The notes beneath the pieces were generated by a model. That model saw nothing but the letters and a program-made list of their open reading frames with translations. It did not search any database and was not told the DNA's origin. Of a DNA stretch of 64,000 nucleotides, positions 1-12,682 are shown one piece after another. This DNA is from Trichoplusia ni (Eukaryota > Arthropoda > Insecta > Lepidoptera > Noctuidae), in contig NC_039483.1 in the NCBI RefSeq assembly GCF_003590095.1, forward strand, positions 15,438,001 through 15,502,000, given 5' to 3'. How positions within the stretch are numbered: the stretch's first letter is position 1; each line of letters opens with the position of its first letter. The translations under genes and the position numbers were made by a program.

Positions 1-2332
1 TTTTAAATGGCGTACGCAGCTGTCGGCTTGCATTCTATCATAGTATACGAAGCTAGTTACGTAGGTGTTTGTCCTCGCCGTTCTAGAGCGTTCAGCGTTG
101 CTGCGTGGGGCGGGCTTGCGCGGATCGCGTGCGCACACAATATTGATTTTCTTTGTGACCCCACGCTTTCATGATACTTCCCCCTACCTACAATGTACAT
201 GATAGTAAAGCATAGCTGTTGAACACACACAAAGCAGCGTTATTGCAATTTTTTTTAGATTTTTTTCCCATGTCATTTTGCACTTTTTCTGGGGCTTACT
301 GAAAATCTGGTTTGGGTATCAATTCATAAGTTCTCAACATACTTTTCATTAGGTACTTAAGTGTTAGCCCATCCGTTCACTTATAATTTAGAACCCTCAG
401 CTGACCTTGCGGCATTAACTAAAAAGTTATCTATCTATTTATTCGCATATCAAAAACAATGTGGGTATAAAGTGAAACCAATGAAGTATCAAATCATGCT
501 TCATCTCATTTTGAACGCACTCAGCCTTGTACCTATAAGAGAAAATGATATCGCAGAGCTTTATTGAGGTTCAATTTGCTTAAAAAAGAACTAAGTTAGG
601 CTCTTTACAAATATACATTTATGAAAAAAAAGTATTTCACAATAGAAACCCGATTGCGTCTACGTAAGGAAGGCACGTGTTTTTGGAACGTGGAACGGCG
701 TCGGCGTCGTTTGCAGCCCTTCGTGATTGGCAAGACAACTTTAATTACACAATTACAATGCTGTTGTAGCTTTATAATTGGCACTAAACTCTATAAAAGT
801 ATGTACCTTAACAATTAGTTACACTTTTCTTTTAGGTACAATAAATATTTGTAGATATATGAATACTTAGACGAAATTATACTTGCATTTTGGTGTTTCG
901 TTACGACTAAAAACGCTTTACATGATTCACGAATGTAGTTAAGTTGGAGTAAGCTTTTACACATTTTACGTCGGTCCATTTTTTCGGTTTCTATTAACTG
1001 CTAAAGCTATACATATAAGTACATTACAATATAGAGAGAACTTTAGCGGGCATGGGAGAATAGACTTTTATAGACTGGTATAAGTTGGCGTAGGAGAGAG
1101 AACCACATCAAGGTACAAGGGAATGGTGAAGCACTTGTGAGTCCGGCACACCTCTCCGCTTTCCCCGGGGCGGAGAAACTCCATGAGGATTTCCTTACAT
1201 TCCCGTTGTCCTTGCTTTATGAAAAAGAACCACTCAAAGTGGTTTTATCCGACGAAAGAATGCCATACCTCCCACCTTCTTTAGTGCGCCGAGATTAGCA
1301 AAGATTTCCTCGATAAATAAAAAAGGATGCAAAACCTGGGAAAATGTTTTTTTTTTTCTATCAGGGTGAGACAGAAGATGCTCTACTTGGTCAATTTAAA
1401 CGATAAATCGGCAAGATCTTTTACAAATATATCCATAAAAGAATCTTAATCTCTACGAAAGTTTGGTTGTTATGAACTTGGTTTCTTCACACGATTACAT
1501 AATTGTAGCCTATTTGGTAAGACTTTATAAATAATGGTTAGTCCTATCATATTGGTATACAAACCCTTTAGTCACTGATAATGACTGATCGTCATCTTCA
1601 ATCAATCGATCATCAGTACAGCCTATAGATGGTATAATGTAGGTACGGATATGACATCCAAATCTATACACCATCTTCTATTGAATGCTTTACATTGTAC
1701 TAAGGAGGCACAGTTCTTTTAATCACAATTTATTTCTACATTTTATTCCATGTTATGTTCTTTGCTAAAAAGTAACTGTGCGTGATATTATGTGGCTAAT
1801 ATTCCACCCCACTCTCTCAAGGATTTTTTCAACAACTAAATACATAAAATAAATATTAGGTATGGTAAGTTTGAATTCTTTACATTTTGTCCTAGTTACA
1901 ACTAAGTTGGTAGCTACTAATGTACAAGCAACTACTTAAATTGACGATAGCACTGGAAACAAAGTATTAATTCCTTAGAGCACCTGCTTCATAGTTCAAA
2001 TCATAATAAAATAGACAAATTTTATTGATTTTGATGAGGGATTATTTTTTACCTACCGTTATTTAGAACGCCCATTCCGAATTTATTATTTACATTACGT
2101 TATCATTGTCATTATGTACAGTTTCCGATTTAAATACAACAATAAACAAATAGTACCTATTTTATGTATCTATACAATACAATACATGTATAGCGCTATT
2201 GGTACGTAGCATGAGTTTGGTTTAGTAATTAACCATATGGCCTATCCGCTTACGCCATTTACTTAGTGTTCAAATTGAAGATGCGGGATAAAAGTTTTTA
2301 AAAATCAACTTACAATAACTTGACTTAAACTC
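1..2332. other. Left intergenic region, no gene recognised
   Basis: No reading frame here resembles a known protein. The first 150 bases are relatively GC-rich with several CpGs, and 640-740 is another GC-rich patch. The segment around 1085-1200 contains a block ending in 'ccatgaggattcc' that reappears near 39150, so it is probably an old SINE-type repeat. An open frame at 361-567 (68 codons, no ATG start) has a protein-like composition but no recognisable domain. Most of the rest is AT-rich. Confidence 0.5.
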
Positions 2333-2545
2333 TCCTGTTGATCAAGTGGTTAGTGGCTCTGACTGGTACCCCGGAAATTGTAGGTTCGACTCCGCTCAGG
2401 AAAATTCGAGTGATGAACACACGATCATTTGCTTTGTTTTTGGGTATAAATGATCTATGAAAAGTATGTATTTGGAAATATAAACAATGTTTGCTTTATA
2501 CTCATAAGATGATTTTGCCTAGTGTTAGACTAGATGGCGTTGTGC
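2333..2545 (+). repeat. tRNA-headed SINE, copy 1 (+)
   Basis: The head reads like a tRNA, with an A-box-like 'agtggttagtgg' and an exact B-box core 'ggttcgactcc'. The tail ends in 'gactagatggcgttgtg'. The reverse complement of that tail begins the copies at 32947 and 51437, so all three belong to one family. It lies about 330 bases upstream of the IntS5 start codon. The acceptor stem does not pair well, so it is not a functional tRNA gene. Confidence 0.75.
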
Positions 2546-2724
2546 CAAAGTTGAGGATTATTTTTTTAGGTAAAATAGAGTAAAGAATGAGATGTGTAGT
2601 ATGAGAGATAAAAAAAAAACAGTATATAAATTGCGGCACAAATAATAAAGAAATTATGATGGACTGGAAATACTTGATAACCTAATAGACCCGTACTTCA
2701 TTAAAAAAACAACAGATTTCGTCA

Positions 2725-2760
2725 TGTCACTGTCAAAAAAGACTGACAGCTGTCACTGTC
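2725..2760. promoter_or_regulatory. TGTCA/TGACA cluster upstream of IntS5
   Basis: Four TGTCA or TGACA pentamers (at 2725, 2731, 2744 and 2751) fall within 31 bases, including the palindrome tgacagctgtca. They lie about 120 bases before the IntS5 ATG. Similar clusters lie upstream of GPN1 and TRMT5. A core-promoter role is inferred from position and recurrence only. Confidence 0.35.
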
Positions 2761-2876
2761 GTAACTTTATTTGATGCGGCTATTTGCTTTTGGTTTTGCT
2801 TACTGTTGCATGCGCTGTGTTCAGATTTGTTTATTTCTGCTGAATATATATCAGCTAATAACCAGTTGAAGGCATA

Positions 2877-5800
2877 ATGAATCCACAAAACAAGTCGACG
2901 GCATTGTCGGCCGACTTAAACAACTTCATTTACGGCGTATCAAGGAGAAATGCCCAGAACGCGCCAGAGCTGACTAAAACTGGGATAAATTTGTTAAAAA
3001 ACTTTCCTGCTGCTAGAGATGCGGTGTTAGAGTACTTTGCTATGGTATTCCATGATGCAGTCAACGTCTCTATCACACAGACTGACTACGAGGTACATAT
3101 TTTACAAACAAATTTGGTTGACTGAGTATTTTACTGTGATCTTGCATATAAACTGATACATTAAAGAATTTAAACTCAAGTTTAGTCAGTGGCTGATCTT
3201 AGGGCTGGAGTCTGTCTTCATAAAATATCCAATGTTCCCTGTTATTATGCCTAAATCTTGTAACTTGGTACCACTATGAAATACTAATTATTACCCTTTT
3301 TCCTTTAGACTGATTTGAGTGCAAATGGCTCATTGGAAAGTGTGAGCATGATTGGGCCTGAGCTGTGTAGCCTTGGACAAGCTTGGGCACCCTTTATTGC
3401 TCCATGGTGTATCAATTTAATTATGGATATTGCTACAAAAAAATCAAATGTTCCAAGTAAGTTTTATAATGTTTTTTTTTTCATATAACTGCTGTTAAAG
3501 CATGAAATTCATAATTCAGTTAATTACTGCCTACATATTGAATTTAAATTGCCTTTCTCAATAAACAATAAAGCTATATCATTCTTTGGATCAAAGGACC
3601 AAACTAACAAAACTCCAAGAGGGTTTAAAATTATATTTGTTAATTCATTCTAAGGTACTCATACCAACAAGTAAAACAATTTTTCATTTGGCTTTTATAA
3701 ATGTTTTTTTTTTAAACTGATACATTAATACTCATAGCTAAGAACTATTCTTTTGTGAATCTATCTTGTTGGTTAATATCCTCCTTTGTCCTTTGAAGTC
3801 TTCTCATAATTGATTCTTATTATATTCATTTACAGATACAACACTTCAAAATGCTGAACCTGTAAGGATATTACTTGATATTACCACACAGACCTTAACA
3901 CTGCTTAACTCTGAGGAGCGAGCGAAATGCATTGATATGATGTTAGGTGAGTCCAGCTGTTATTATTCTATTATGTTTATTATTTTATGTTATTGATTCT
4001 ATATGAATATTAAGAAAGAAGATATAGTCACTAAAGATTTTAGTATTAAACATTTTTTTTTTTAATTTACAACAGTATTAAGTAAAAGGGAGAGTGAAAA
4101 AAGTGATTAATATTTTAGTGTCATTCACAATATCTAATTACTTATTTTATTGGAACCTCTCTGTATGAGAATAACAAAAATTAAATATTTTTGTTAAAAT
4201 CTGAGATCCTTTTTATATCGTAACTTTCAAGTATCATATAAATATAATACATGCATCTAAAAACCATAAGTTTTTATAAGTTACTAGCTTTTCGCGCGCA
4301 GCTTCGCCCGCGTCGATGTCGGTTATAGCGCATTTCCAAGAGAACTCTTCAAAAGTCCGGGATAAAAACTATCCCATGTTCTTTCTCAAGGTCAACTCTA
4401 TCTCTGTACCAAATTTCATTGAAATCAGTTCAGTAGTTTAGACGTGATTTGAAAGCGTAACAGACAGACAGAGTTACTTTCGCATTTATAATTTTAGTAG
4501 GGATGATTCAACATTGACATTTGTTGTTGTGTAACAGGATGTTGGGCATGTTCGTGGGCAGTGGGCTGGGTGGGGCGCGCGGAGCCCGCGCTGGTGGCCC
4601 GCGCGCGCTGCAGCTGGGCGCGGACGCGGCGCGCGCGGTGCTGGCGCACCTCGCCAACCACCCGCCCGCCACGCATCACGTGCGCGTCGCTGTACTGGAC
4701 CTGTTCCATGTAAGCCATATTTAATTGTTTAATATAGTAAGAAATGTGTTGTTTTTTGATTTGTAGATTCTTTATTTCGTATTGAAAGACCAAATTGTTC
4801 TTAGAGTAACTGACCATTTATTTTAAAATTTATGCATCGTAATTAAAGTGATTTTTTTTTCTAAATTAAGCAAACAGCTATTTGTCTGAGCTATGGCAGA
4901 GCAAATCATATCAGTTACTTTTAGCCAAAATAAAAAAAAAACTTATTAGGCTTAAGAATTTTGTAATGTCAATAAAGAATTGAATTACTAAAAATTAATA
5001 CACTTTTCAGGAAGCTATCAAGGAAGACAGTAATCCAGAAAAGAAACGAGAAGTGATTCCTTATTTGCTGAATTTAGCATCAAAATCCGACATAGTCTTG
5101 AAAGCGCTCACACAAGACATTGAACAGACATGTAAGTATACTACAACATGATCCACTCATTTTCGAGGACTTAAATATTTGAATAATAAAAATTTAACAG
5201 TCTCACTGTTGGCTAGCTTTTAAGTATGGTATATGCTAAGCTACTACCAAAACATTCTACTAATCACTATCACACACCATAATCATATCTCATTGATCTG
5301 TCTTTTGAGAACCTACTACTACAACTCCAAAAGCTAAGACCATGTTGTGGTTGGAGAGAGTTCGCTTTTCACCGTGTAGTGGTCCATTGCCAAACTTCCA
5401 AAACTAAAAAAGTCTATTTGTACTTTATAATTAGAATTTGACTCTCAATGAAAGTTTTTTCCAATATTCATAAAACAATGCAACTATTTATGTTCATAAA
5501 TCATATAAAGCAACTGTAACATCATAAATATCTAACTAAACCTCGTATCCCAGTGACTGACGACGTGATAGCCCGCCTGTGTACTGTATGCGCGTCCCAG
5601 CGGACCACAGTGCAGTGGGCGGAGGTGACGGCGCCGGCGCTGGTGTCGCTGCTCATACGCGCTGATGTTCGCTGTCTGCTGCTGTTGCTACGACACGCGC
5701 TTACCAACCTCTTCTGTAGGCAGCTTCTAGGTCAGTGGATAATTGTTTTGAATTAATGGATGGGGGAGCTAAAGGTTTGGTCTTTATGGCGTAGGATTAT

Positions 5801-8800
5801 GGTTGATTTTTTGATTTCTTGAGTTGAGTCTATTTTTTATGAATGTTGAAAAGGTTGTGATATACTGGTTTCGGAATAAAATAGAATATCTTCAACTCCA
5901 CTTTTTAAAATACATGGAAGTTTTAAATGTTTTTGCTTGAAATTATTTTGAACACAGTAAACTATTTTATCTTTTTATGGTCAAATAAGTAACACTTTAG
6001 TATTTTATGATTATTTATTTTGAAAACTTAATTTGTTTTTACTAAGCTAATATCTTTTCTCGAAATAATTAGCCAATGCTTAGAAAATAATTAAAGAAAA
6101 AGATTTAACATCTTTGTATTCCACAGAATATCTGCTGCAGAAGCTGGAATTCGAGTCTCTGTTCCCCGATAAAACTATACCTTTGCTAACAAGCGCAGCC
6201 GAAGAAATTAACGTCGTGAGAGACAAACTGCTTGACGGCAACCAACTGGAGAAGTATTCACTAGCGAGAATACTTATATTAGTCAGTAAGTATATAATGA
6301 CATTCAAAGTGATATTAATTTCATTATTTTTTTTTAGCAAATATAATAAGCTTTTGTTTGAATGCTAATCAAGAATGTTTTCACAGTTACCTTAATTATA
6401 CTACTAGATTTAAGTTTTTGCCGTAACGATTTAAAAGGACCTTCCATTTATGGGTTACACAAGCAAAATTACCAACAGACTACAAAATTCAGAACAGTAA
6501 ACTTATATTCACAATAAATCTATACAATTAAAAATATCTTCACAATTTCCAGGCTACAATCTCCCATCAGAATTCGTTAGCACAATAAGCTATTTACTCC
6601 AATACTCCCGCGACGACACGACACTAGCGCTCCTAGTGCGTATAATATCGGGTACTATCACCATGCACGTGCCTAACGACAGTTCAGACATTAGTATGGA
6701 CACGGAGAGATATCAGAACTTCGTGAAGACAGGAGTGGAGTATGCCTTGAGGGACGCCATGCTGTCTGACAATGAGATCAAGAGCACTCTGATTGAGGAC
6801 GCCGTACCGAAGGACCAGAAAACTTATCTGCATCACTTTTGCTTGAATGTTATAAAGATGTTGAGGTGAGTGTTAGTTTAGCTTTAACTTGTAGTTTAGT
6901 GTTGTGTGCGATATAAGTGTAGACTCCTTTGCTGTCTTTGGATGTAATGATAAAATTGCGAGTGATATGAATATTTTTAGATTTTTTTCTAAGATATTTT
7001 GCACTTACTTTTTACATGTATGTATATATCGACATATTTAATAAAAAAAAAAGACGACCGTTTCACTAAGACATGTAATTCTTGTGTCGCGGATGGTTGC
7101 ACATAAATTCAAGTCACATGCACAAAGACACCCAGATTTAGAACAAGCTTTTATCGATCACTTAAACGTTTGTGCTACGCGATTGAACCCACGACACGTC
7201 GCACAGAGGGTTTGGCTTGATTACCACAACCACAACCACTCCACAAAATTTTATTTCTTTTATTTTTTAACCAATAGATGGGAGAATTCCAACCGCGTAT
7301 CTCACTTACGCACTCGCCCTATCGGTCGCGCGGTGGAAGCCAACTTGTACCGCATCGGCGGCGCCCTGCAGGAGTACACCTCGCTGTTGAGAGTCCGGCG
7401 CGACTGTACTATGGCGGCGTTGGATGAAATGCCCACTTGCCATGCGTTAGCTGAGGTAAGTTATTATTATTATATTGTTGTTGCTTATGTAGATTACGTT
7501 ACATTGCTTTAGGTTAAGGTTAACGATTTTGGAGTTTTTTAGTTTAAAAACACAGTTCTGAAATAAAACGCTCCTAAAATTAATATAATAACAACAGAAG
7601 AAAGAAGAAGGAGAAGAAAAGAAGGTTACCAATATTTAAAGAATCGTTCAATCCGTTCATAATGTTAATTATAAATCTGTATAATAATCTTTTTATCTTA
7701 TCTTTAAAAAAAAAGAGACTCCCGCACCAAGGAATTTAATCCTTGTGTCGCAAAGTCGCAAGTATTCGTAAATTGCACAAATGCTTGTCTTACGCGGGGG
7801 TCGACCCCGCGACTCGTCGCGCAAAGTGGGTTTGGCGTCATCACGGTCATTGAGGTCATCGCCTCAACCAATCGGCTATCCGTGCAGTCGGCCGTGCAAT
7901 TAACTATTATTCAGCGGCACAAGTTGTGTTTCACAATTTTCTTATACATTTTATATATTTTCCCTTTTTTCTCAGGTTCTGGATAAAGTGGACATGTCTG
8001 GTACAAAAGCACCTCCTCCAAGTGTGGAAGTAATATTAAAAGTAGTGCAGGCCACTGTCAAGTACTTCTTCAGATGCTTACATCTTAAAGGTATTTCTAA
8101 AAGTATTTACATTCTCACAGCGGGAGCATTGCTGCTAGAATTGTTCCTGTTGTAAAAGCAAGATTCCATTACCCGTAGTATACATTGTTTCGCTACCATT
8201 TCGTCCAAAGACCTTTTTAAAGTATGTAGCACAAAAGTAACAATAACTGGAAGTCATATGTGATTAAATTCGTTATGTAGTCAAAACGTGACACTACATG
8301 AAATTACTATAAAATGTAGGCTTTCAGTAAATTAAATCTTGTGTCGTGCGGGTTCCACAAAAATCTAGTCACTTGCACGAACACACCGAAACTCAGAACA
8401 ACGCACAGTGGGTTTTGGCGTGATTGCTGTGCTGTCAAAACAGTAATGTGTCTTTCATTATTCTAGATACCTTAGAGAAACTTCGCGGCGTCGCTACAGC
8501 CTGCCGCTTACTTCGTAAACTATGTCTACACAGCAAGCTGGCGCGAGCGTTGGCTCTAAGAGAACTGCTAGAAACGGCCATGTTTAGAGAGGACGCGGCC
8601 TTCGGCAGCAGACCAGTCATGACTACTACTCTAGCTACTGCTAAAGACTGGAGGAATGAGGATCTATTGATACATTTAAATCAGAAACATGTGAGTAGAG
8701 ATAATCTGTCTTGGCCTTTATTACAATTACATAAAACCGATTTTTGGACACGCCGGCAAGATATCAGCGCGGTTCATATCATACTGCGCGCATAGAAAAT

Positions 8801-11800
8801 CTATCACTGTTTTTTAATATCTGTTTTATTAAAAAAAGGACTCTCGCAGTAAGGAAATTGAATCCGATGTTACAAAAACATTCAAATCACATGCACAAAG
8901 ACACTCAGAAAAAGCATTCGTTCACACAAATTAATGCTTGTCCTACTCCTAGATCGAACCCGGGACACGTCGCGTTCAGAAGATTTGGCGTGGTGACCTC
9001 AACCACTCATCTATCCGCGCATTTAACTATAACTCAACCAATTATTTTACGCTCTTTCCTCAGGGACCAATCACCCAGTTAACACAAAGCCACACATCGG
9101 TATTCCACGCCGGCATCATAGGCAAGGGTGTTCGTAAACAGAGCGAAATGGACGTCAACGATATCCCTCCAATACTGACCACGAACAACGAACTGCTAAT
9201 GGGCGCCCTCATGTCCTGCATGGTAAGTGTAAGTAGTACACGTTTATAAGTTAAAAGGGATAACTCGGTTGTGGGTGTAAGGACCAGGACCAACGTGTTA
9301 AAGTAGGATTTAAAGATGTGGAAGCAAGACGGCAAGACATCGCGATAACGGCGTCTCTTTCCTTAACTAAAAAGTAAATTATATAGTATTATATTAATAC
9401 TGGTTAGTTTATTATGTTATATAGAATTTTGGATTACATGATGTATATGTATTTGAAATTATTACTTACAAGACAAGTAGAAGACAGCTTTTTAACTTAC
9501 TGGGATTTGATTTTCTTCGGGATATAGTAGGAAAAAGTTTTTAAGGTTTTAAATTGGTCAAGAATTCAACTTCTAATATATTATACATAATTACCATAAA
9601 AAGTTGAAAATTCGTAGCTATTTTTTCAGGTGTGTTTAAGACATGTTACTGTTTTAAGTTGCTTATAAAAAAGTAAGAACACATTTTACCAGGTTTTGTG
9701 TACCCATTAAAAAATTACTATTGTTATTTTTTTATTCTGTCTTATCTACATAACACATATTCAATACTACTTTTATTTAACATTGCTCGCCTATTATTAA
9801 AATTCTAATAAAATATTTATAATTGTTTATCACTAGGACGGTAACAGCGGTGTCGTGGAGGGTGCTACATCACTGTCCCTACTGTTAGTCGAATTGGTGT
9901 CACCAGATGTCATGTACAACGGTCTGCCGTGGCCGGACGAAGACTTTACTAAGGTAATATATATATAATACTAGCTGTTGCTCGCGACTTTATCCGCGTG
10001 TCTAGAAGATATAAGTAAACAATTTTTAAAATCAGATTAATTTTTTTAGACTCCACCTGATTTCGGCCCGTACAGATAGGTAGATAGAATACCTACCTAT
10101 GTTTCGATTCTTTTCAAAATAATATATAGCAAATGTTAATCTGGGATAATTAAGCATTTTATTTGTTTAAGAATTTCCGAAATCCGACCAGTTTCTGAGT
10201 TTATTCATTACAAACATACATACAAATCTTTCCTCTTTATAATATTAATGTAGACTAGCGACTCTCCCCGGCTTCGCACGGCAATGCTAATAAACACTCC
10301 AGAATTTCTTTAACGTTCTTTATTTTGATATGAATACATACCATCGCTGCATCATAATAAATCAACTTCGAAATAAGCTTTGTTGAGATTTTCCTTAACC
10401 TCGCAACCGGAAAAAATGGTTAAAGTAAGTTAATAAAAAATATAGACGTATGCTCATGCGGACTTTTTTTAAACCTTTTCATGGTGTACAATTTTGTAGA
10501 ACATTATTTTGACGTATCTCGTAGGCTTAAGCCAGCGTTAGCAATAAAAGAATAAAATAAAATGATTACAAAAAAAAAATGGTTATTGTGAGTCAAACTT
10601 AAAAGATAGACATATGTTTTCGCGGAATAATTTGTAGATCCTTTTATGGTGTACAAAATCTCTCCGGATCACAGTCACTCATTCAGTCTCTTTCTTGTTC
10701 TGTCTTCGTAATTGCGGATATAGACCGATGAAATACACAAGATATTGAAAACAAAATCAATCAAAAACAGATATCAGTACACACTGTTCTATTGGTGTCT
10801 GGGTGCTTTTGATGTATTAAACGCATTTCAATAGAAACATTTGTCAAGAACTGTCTCTCACATTACGTCATTTGCCTTTTTTGTGGAATGTTGCATTTTG
10901 TTTTTTTTTAACGTGATTAATTTTGGCCTATGATGGCACTTTGGTAATATTGCAAACTTGAGAAAAATACAGTTTCTTTATTTCAAAAATGTAACGATTA
11001 CGAAGTAATACTTGCGCAAAAAAAAACGAATGATAGATAATAATATTCAATATGCAGTTTTCATTTCTCACACACTTACACTATTCACATTTACAAGTAA
11101 AATACAGTTGTAGCCTCATGAGTCGCTGGTCGCTCGTTGGCAGCGACAAATTGATTACGTGACTGCATTTCAAATTTCCCGCGTCTTGAAAAGTCGCTCC
11201 TTCATGCAGTCGCTCATCGCTAGTTAGCAGGTGCGGCTTCAACGCGCTTCTCGCTTCCAACGCTTACCGTGGGAATGCCAGGATAAATGTGTGACCCCCC
11301 TCCCATTACAAAAACAACAACATCAACATAATGGTCGTATGTGCTCCGCAGCAAGTGAGCATCGAGCGCGAGCTGTACATGCGCGGCGCGCTGGAGAGCT
11401 GCGCCGTGGCCCGCGCCGCGCTGCGCCGCGCCGCCGCCGCGCGCCCCGCGCTGTGCCTCGCCTCCGCGCTGCTGCGGGCCACCGCCGCCACGCTGCTGCA
11501 CCGCCTCAGGGCATATCTCGGTCAGGGGACAACACTACTATTATAACTGATGATAAAAAGACAGCCCAAACATCCAGGGATCTAGCACCAGCGCGGCCGC
11601 TCAATACTGCATTAAGCGGCACCTCTGCTCCCTAGATGGGCCCCAAGCTCTCTAATTAAATGGGCCCGTTCCTTATAACCGTAAAAATATTAATAAAAAG
11701 ATTTCATAAATGCAAAATAAGAACTTTATTACGTTTTGTAGATTATGTTAACTTTTGATATACTTTTATATACTAGATTTGCAGTTTTATGTAAAAGTAG

Positions 11801-12615
11801 ACACTTTTTTTATAATATTTCCAGTTAGAAAGCCTAGAGAGAGATTATTTAATTAAATATGTATTTTCCTAGATCGTCACACACAGTCTGCTGAGATGGC
11901 AAAGGAACGCGCTGCGCTTACCGAGCTACTATCCACTATGACACTGGGACAGTTACTGCCGCACCCACTCAACCACATGCTCGAACTAGCGCCTGAACTA
12001 ACAGCTAGCGAGGTATTCAAACTAAACATTATAATACTTTTTGCTCTGTAACATTTTTAGCTGCTCATTACTTGGCAAAGGATGATTGGCTTTATTATTG
12101 TCTGAGCCCTTTTATATTAATTCCATAGAAAATGTTTTTCATGTTCTTATCAATAAATTATTTACTGACAAATGCTGGAAATTGGAAAGTTCTTTTTCTT
12201 TTTCTGTACCATAGGACTACAATTAAACTGCGTGAATTTAATGTTTTAAAATTATCGAATTTAATTTTGTGTTACAGATAGTGCAAGTATTACGTGATTG
12301 TCTATGGAACTATACGAGAGATCACGTGCCTTCGCCGGCGCTTTTTGCTTGTGACTCCACTGGTAAGAAACAAAAAAAAAACTACGAAGACGCAACGTGG
12401 TGTTACTGGCTTTTATAGATTTTATAATTAACAATAACTGCAATACATTATAAAAATTGTGTTTATCTCATGCAGGTCTTCATTGGCGCGATCCCTCAAC
12501 GTGCAAACCACCCGCCACGTACACGGACACTTTAAGATTGATAATACAGAAGAGAATATCAAAACTTGGACACATGTACCCAATAATGTTTTTGAATCTT
12601 GAGAAAGAAAGCTAA
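2877..12615 (+). CDS. IntS5: Integrator complex subunit 5 (17 visible exons; one conserved exon missing)
   Basis: IntS5 is a helical-repeat subunit of the nuclear Integrator complex, which cleaves snRNA and attenuates Pol II transcripts; in the family it sits with INTS8 in the phosphatase-binding module. Exons: 2877-3092, 3309-3456, 3836-3946, 4538-4709, 5011-5131, 5554-5730, 6127-6285, 6553-6865, 7278-7455, 7976-8090, 8467-8690, 9064-9222, 9837-9953, 11352-11520, 11873-12012, 12278-12362, 12476-12615. All introns are GT-AG. Family landmarks are the N-terminal NLLKNFPAARDAVLEYF block, GVATACRLLRKL, VFHAGIIGKG and the C-terminal VQVLRDCLWNYTRDH. The visible coding sequence is 2744 nt, which is not a multiple of three. 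Exon 3 ends in phase 1, but exon 4 needs a two-base remainder before it, and a family-conserved stretch of about 30-35 residues is absent at that junction. With it the protein would be about 950 aa (human about 1019). Exons 4 and 14 are very GC-rich and Ala/Arg-rich. Confidence 0.93.
4271..4503. mobile_element. Non-LTR-type repeat tail in IntS5 intron 3
   Basis: The segment runs from 'actagcttttcgcgcgcagcttcgc' (shown only as a landmark, split at 4276) to 'cgcatttataattttagtaggga'-like sequence near 4503. It contains the typical 'gtaacagacagacagagttac' core in shortened form. A second copy lies at 41031-41251 in the opposite orientation. It sits in the intron where IntS5 appears to lack an exon, and ends only 35 bases before exon 4. 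Confidence 0.75.
7051..7240 (-). repeat. SINE-like repeat in IntS5 intron 8
   Basis: It contains the reverse-oriented signature of the commonest repeat in the window: 'caagtcacatgcacaaagac', then 'cgattgaaccca' (inverse of a B-box-like ttcgat motif) and 'gtttggcttgattacc'. Related copies in the same orientation lie in the next three introns. It produces a spurious open frame that runs into exon 9. Confidence 0.7.
7704..7905 (-). repeat. SINE-like repeat in IntS5 intron 9
   Basis: Same family and orientation as the copy at 7051. Shared blocks include 'aatccttgtgtcgcaaagtc', 'aaatgcttgtcttacgcggg', 'gtgggtttggcgtcatcacg' and 'gctatccgtgca', the inverse of a tRNA-like head 'tgcacggatagc'. Confidence 0.7.
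8331..8440 (-). repeat. SINE-like repeat fragment in IntS5 intron 10
   Basis: A shorter copy of the same family, with 'aatcttgtgtcgtgcgggtt', 'agtcacttgcacgaacacac' and 'cagtgggttttggcgtgatt'. It ends about 25 bases before exon 11. Confidence 0.6.
8834..9035 (-). repeat. SINE-like repeat in IntS5 intron 11
   Basis: Same family and orientation, with 'caaatcacatgcacaaagac', 'aatgcttgtcctactcctag', 'atcgaacccgggacacgtcg' and 'tttggcgtggtgacctcaac'. It ends about 30 bases before exon 12. Confidence 0.7.
9968..10290. repeat. Degenerate non-LTR tail in IntS5 intron 13
   Basis: It begins 'actagctgttgctcgcgact' and ends near 'gactctccccggcttcgcac'. The opening matches the repeat at 63552 and the inverse of the end of the one at 43427. 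The rest of this 1.4 kb intron is AT-rich, with no recognisable exon. Confidence 0.55.
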
Positions 12616-12676
12616 ATGTTATGTCCTAGCCTTAATCAAATCATTTGTAAATATGTAAATAAGACGAAGTGAAGAA

Positions 12677-12682
12677 AATAAA
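12677..12682 (+). terminator. Poly(A) signal of IntS5
   Basis: A canonical AATAAA 62 bases after the IntS5 stop codon, in a suitable position for a short 3' UTR. Confidence 0.75.

Noticed and set aside
7084..7512. A 142-codon frame presented as one gene
   Set aside because: Its first half is an inverted SINE in intron 8 and its second half is IntS5 exon 9 with intron read-through.
11220..11501. Several overlapping frames on both strands around IntS5 exon 14
   Set aside because: The very high GC content removes stop codons from all frames. Only the frame in phase with exons 13 and 15 matches IntS5.
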